From contig NZ_PPEG02000001.1 in the NCBI RefSeq assembly GCF_002899945.2, positions 62,001-126,000 on the forward strand: a stretch of 64,000 bases of DNA, in the 5' to 3' direction. This DNA is from Chryseobacterium viscerum. GTDB lineage: Bacteria > Bacteroidota > Bacteroidia > Flavobacteriales > Weeksellaceae. A program made the position numbers and the translations under genes. Under the pieces are notes generated by a model. It was not told where the DNA came from. It was given only the letters and a program-made list of their open reading frames with translations, and ran no database searches. Within the stretch, counting starts at the first letter, position 1; each line of letters begins with the position of its first letter. Shown in pieces: positions 61,635-64,000 of this stretch.

Positions 61635-63164
61635 ATGAAGAGTACTTTAAAAAAACTATTACCATTTGCAGTAGTAGGAGTAATCTCCGGAGCTACTACC
61701 GTTGGAGCCTTACAATATTTTGGACACACCTCCAACAATGGAGATCAATCTTATTTCACAACGTCAGCACCGAACACCTCATTTGCAGGAATGAACACCG
61801 GAGCAGTAGGCGATGATTTTGTAAAAGCAGCTAAAACAACGGTTCCGGCTGTAGTTACTATTAAAAATTACCAAAGCAGAACCGCAAGCAGAGCTTCAGA
61901 ACAGGATCTGTTCGACTTTTTCTTCGGAGATCCTTTCGGAGGAAAAGGGCAGCAGAGACAGAAGCCGCAGCAGGCTCCTGACAATATGCCATCCGGAATG
62001 GGTTCTGGTGTCATCATCTCTCCAGACGGTTACATTATTTCCAACAACCACGTGGTTGCAGGTGCGAATAAGCTGGAAGTTGTATTGAGCAATAAGAAAT
62101 CATACATCGCTACTTTGGTAGGAACAGACCCTAATACGGACATTTCTCTATTAAAGATTGAAGAAAAAGGTCTTCCTTATTTAAATTTTGCGAATTCGGA
62201 TAATATCGATGTAGGACAATGGGTGCTTGCCGTAGGAAATCCACTTGGATTGAATTCTACTGTAACAGCGGGTATCGTTTCCGCTAAAGGAAGAGGTATT
62301 GGTATTCTTGGAGGTCAGGGAAAAGCAACAAACCCTATTGAAAGCTTTATCCAAACAGATGCAGCAATCAACCCGGGTAACTCAGGAGGAGCTCTTGTCA
62401 ACACCAATGGAGAATTGATCGGAATCAACTCTGCAATCCAATCTACAACAGGATATTATCAGGGATATGGATTCGCAATTCCTTCTAACTTAGCGAGAAA
62501 AATTATTGAGGATATCAAAAAATTCGGAATTGTACAGAGAGGATTCTTAGGGGTGCAATCTTTAGATCTTTCGAATGATCAATTGGTGAATTCCTATAAT
62601 AAACAGTTCAAGACTAATCTTAAAATAGGATCCGGAGTATATGTTACAGGATTTGGTGAGAAAAGTGGGGCTGAAGATGCAGGTCTGAAAAAAGGAGATA
62701 TCATTACTAAAATAGACAGCTATGACATCACAGATTTTGCTGATCTGTCTATGTCTATAGGAAGCAAACGTCCAGGTGATAAAGTACAGCTAACGTATAC
62801 CAGAGATGGTAAAGTAAATACAACCAGCGTTACTCTTAGGGATCAGAAAGGAGGAACTTCCACGAAGACGAAAGCAGACCTTACGGTAACTGAAAAAATC
62901 GGAGCTGAATTTGACCCTCTTACAGAACGTTTCAAAACAGAATACGGACTGAACAGTGGTGTAGTTGCTAAAAGCGTATCTGAGGGCAGCGAAATGGCTA
63001 AAATCGGAATCGTAGACAACTATATCATCATTGAAGTCAATGGTAAGCCAGTCAATTCACAGAAAGATGTAGAAAAGATCCTGGATAAATACCAAGGAAA
63101 TGTACAGGTGAAGTTTGTGGATGACTACGGAAGAATCTACACAAAAGGATTTAAAATGCCTTAA
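61635..63164 (+). CDS. HtrA/DegP-family serine protease with two PDZ domains
   Basis: Periplasmic protease/chaperone that removes misfolded envelope proteins. The 509 residues begin with a signal or anchor segment (about 8-28). The catalytic triad is His139 (ISNNHVV), Asp169 (PNTDISLLKI) and Ser250 (AINPGNSGGALV). PDZ1 (about 305-395, RGFLGVQSLDLSNDQLVNSY) and PDZ2 (about 420-505) complete the protein. The Gln/Lys-rich loop near residues 100-120 corresponds to the LA loop region. Single gene with a bidirectional terminator after it. Confidence 0.96.
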   Translation: MKSTLKKLLPFAVVGVISGATTVGALQYFGHTSNNGDQSYFTTSAPNTSFAGMNTGAVGDDFVKAAKTTVPAVVTIKNYQSRTASRASEQDLFDFFFGDPFGGKGQQRQKPQQAPDNMPSGMGSGVIISPDGYIISNNHVVAGANKLEVVLSNKKSYIATLVGTDPNTDISLLKIEEKGLPYLNFANSDNIDVGQWVLAVGNPLGLNSTVTAGIVSAKGRGIGILGGQGKATNPIESFIQTDAAINPGNSGGALVNTNGELIGINSAIQSTTGYYQGYGFAIPSNLARKIIEDIKKFGIVQRGFLGVQSLDLSNDQLVNSYNKQFKTNLKIGSGVYVTGFGEKSGAEDAGLKKGDIITKIDSYDITDFADLSMSIGSKRPGDKVQLTYTRDGKVNTTSVTLRDQKGGTSTKTKADLTVTEKIGAEFDPLTERFKTEYGLNSGVVAKSVSEGSEMAKIGIVDNYIIIEVNGKPVNSQKDVEKILDKYQGNVQVKFVDDYGRIYTKGFKMP

Positions 63165-63193
63165 TCAAAAAACAAAGTTAGTTTTTCATATCA

Positions 63194-63229
63194 ACAAAAA
63201 AACGCTGCAGAGATCTGCAGCGTTTTTTT
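63194..63229. terminator. Bidirectional terminator after the HtrA gene
   Basis: AACGCTGCAGA-GA-TCTGCAGCGTT is a perfect 11-base stem with A and T tails. It serves both convergent genes. Confidence 0.9.
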
Positions 63230-63235
63230 ATTATT

Positions 63236-63691
63236 TTATTTAGGTTTATTCATTTTTTCAGCGATTCTTTTCTTCTTGTTCCGCTCGTAAATAATCTCTA
63301 CAATTTTACCCCCGATCCAGGAAAACGGAAAGAAAGTAAGGAAAATAGAAATCTTATAAAATGTAGGATGATAAGGAAATATAATGACATCCAACATTGC
63401 AATAAACAGCATAATAAAGCCGATCAGAATAGCGTAGGCTACTTTAGCATATTTAACGATAATAGCTGTTGCCACACCGCCAATGGTCGTACCCAATCCG
63501 GAAATAAACAACAGGAAACCGAAAAACGCCTTATCATCTTTCATACTGAAAAGAAACCTCTGCCAATGCTCAAACGGAGCAAAAGCATCAAAAGTAATCC
63601 ATTGCGGAAAAGCTCTTATACCAAGAGTAATAATAAGCCCTGCTATACCAAGGCCCAACAAAACCGCAATTGTATTTCTAAAAAAATTCAT
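63236..63691 (-). CDS. Small integral membrane protein, unknown
   Basis: A 151-residue protein with four membrane segments (about 6-22, 50-75, 80-100 and 108-130) and a basic C-terminal tail (YERNKKKRIAEKMNKPK). No family signature is visible. The stop codon of the preceding RidA gene overlaps its start (TAATG), so the two are probably translated together. Confidence 0.82.
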   Translation of the reverse strand: MNFFRNTIAVLLGLGIAGLIITLGIRAFPQWITFDAFAPFEHWQRFLFSMKDDKAFFGFLLFISGLGTTIGGVATAIIVKYAKVAYAILIGFIMLFIAMLDVIIFPYHPTFYKISIFLTFFPFSWIGGKIVEIIYERNKKKRIAEKMNKPK

Positions 63692-64000
63692 TAATCCTGA
63701 TGTGCAATCATAGAAATTTCGATATCCACATTTTTAGGCAGACAAGAAACCTGTACTGTTTCACGTGCAGGGTAGCTTTCAGAATCTAAATAAGATGCAT
63801 AGATATCATTCATTACAGCAAAATCATCCATACTCTTAAGGAAGATAGTCGCTTTTACAACGTTTTTGAAAGTCATTCCTGCTTCCGTAAGAATAGCTTC
63901 AAGGTTTTTCATTACCTGGTGCGTTTCTTTTTCAATTCCTTCTACCAATTTACCAGTTGCAGGATCTACAGGGATCTGTCCGGAGATATATAAAACTCCG
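63691..64000 (-). CDS. RidA family protein (5' end outside window)
   Basis: Enamine/imine deaminase that clears reactive 2-aminoacrylate. The frame continues to the window edge as VLYISGQIPVDPATGKLVEG, then QVMKNLEAILTEAGMTFKNV, YASYLDSESYPARETVQVSC and VDIEISMIAHQD. The Arg in ARETVQV is the substrate-binding residue of the family, and the length visible (about 103 codons of about 126) matches. It ends with TAA overlapping the ATG of the membrane protein gene. The start codon lies beyond 64000. Confidence 0.94.
   Translation of the reverse strand, partial: GVLYISGQIPVDPATGKLVEGIEKETHQVMKNLEAILTEAGMTFKNVVKATIFLKSMDDFAVMNDIYASYLDSESYPARETVQVSCLPKNVDIEISMIAHQD

Overview
The window reads as chromosome of a low-GC member of the Bacteroidota, most likely a Flavobacteriia of the Chryseobacterium group. 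Supports are the gene order and sequence of the ribosomal operons, a type IX secretion C-terminal sorting domain, A-rich translation starts without strong Shine-Dalgarno sites, and several promoters of the phylum form TTTG-N17..20-TAnnTTTG. No tRNA, rRNA, CRISPR array, insertion sequence or prophage was found.

Layout. 1-596: 5' part of enolase. 918-4342: a compact signalling locus on the minus strand (NarL-type response regulator, unknown 281-residue protein, multi-span membrane protein, receptor-less histidine kinase) plus a separately promoted 109-residue membrane protein. The regulator operon and the 109-residue gene carry near-identical promoter/operator blocks. 4663-5968: a small lipoprotein and a peptidoglycan amidase. 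6085-19874: the S10/spc/alpha ribosomal superoperon (rplC to rplQ, with secY, infA and rpoA) on the minus strand. 20123-25682: a DeoR-type repressor divergent from glpD-glpK-glpF and an outer-membrane barrel gene (glycerol use). 25903-30375: three secreted proteins of unknown function, two with a shared promoter module. 30403-35369: an iron-related block (iron permease-like protein, PepSY membrane protein, helical lipoprotein, TonB siderophore receptor). 35699-39058: the str operon rpsL-rpsG-fusA-rpsJ. Thus the str and S10 operons, often contiguous in this group, are separated here by about 16 kb, and each half has its own strong promoter.

39517-44935: Dps, nicotinate phosphoribosyltransferase, a secreted YciI-like protein, a T9SS cargo protein, a Cys-rich double-glycine leader peptide and a DUF5995-like protein. 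44995-52673: a heavy-metal RND efflux operon with its two-component system. 52895-56922: RmuC, a membrane-bound LytTR regulator, a CPBP protease and an rRNA methyltransferase. 57068-59339: an alanine-rich LEA-like lipoprotein divergent from a membrane-tethered protein and its partner lipoprotein. 59288-64000: 5-formyl-THF cyclo-ligase, a TrhO tRNA hydroxylase with an extra C-terminal domain, an HtrA protease, a small membrane protein and RidA (cut by the window end).

The most promising undescribed items are the 918-4342 signalling locus with its twin operators, the ACCG-N8-CGGT promoter module before two adjacent secreted-protein genes, the double-glycine six-cysteine peptide, and the TrhO C-terminal extension.
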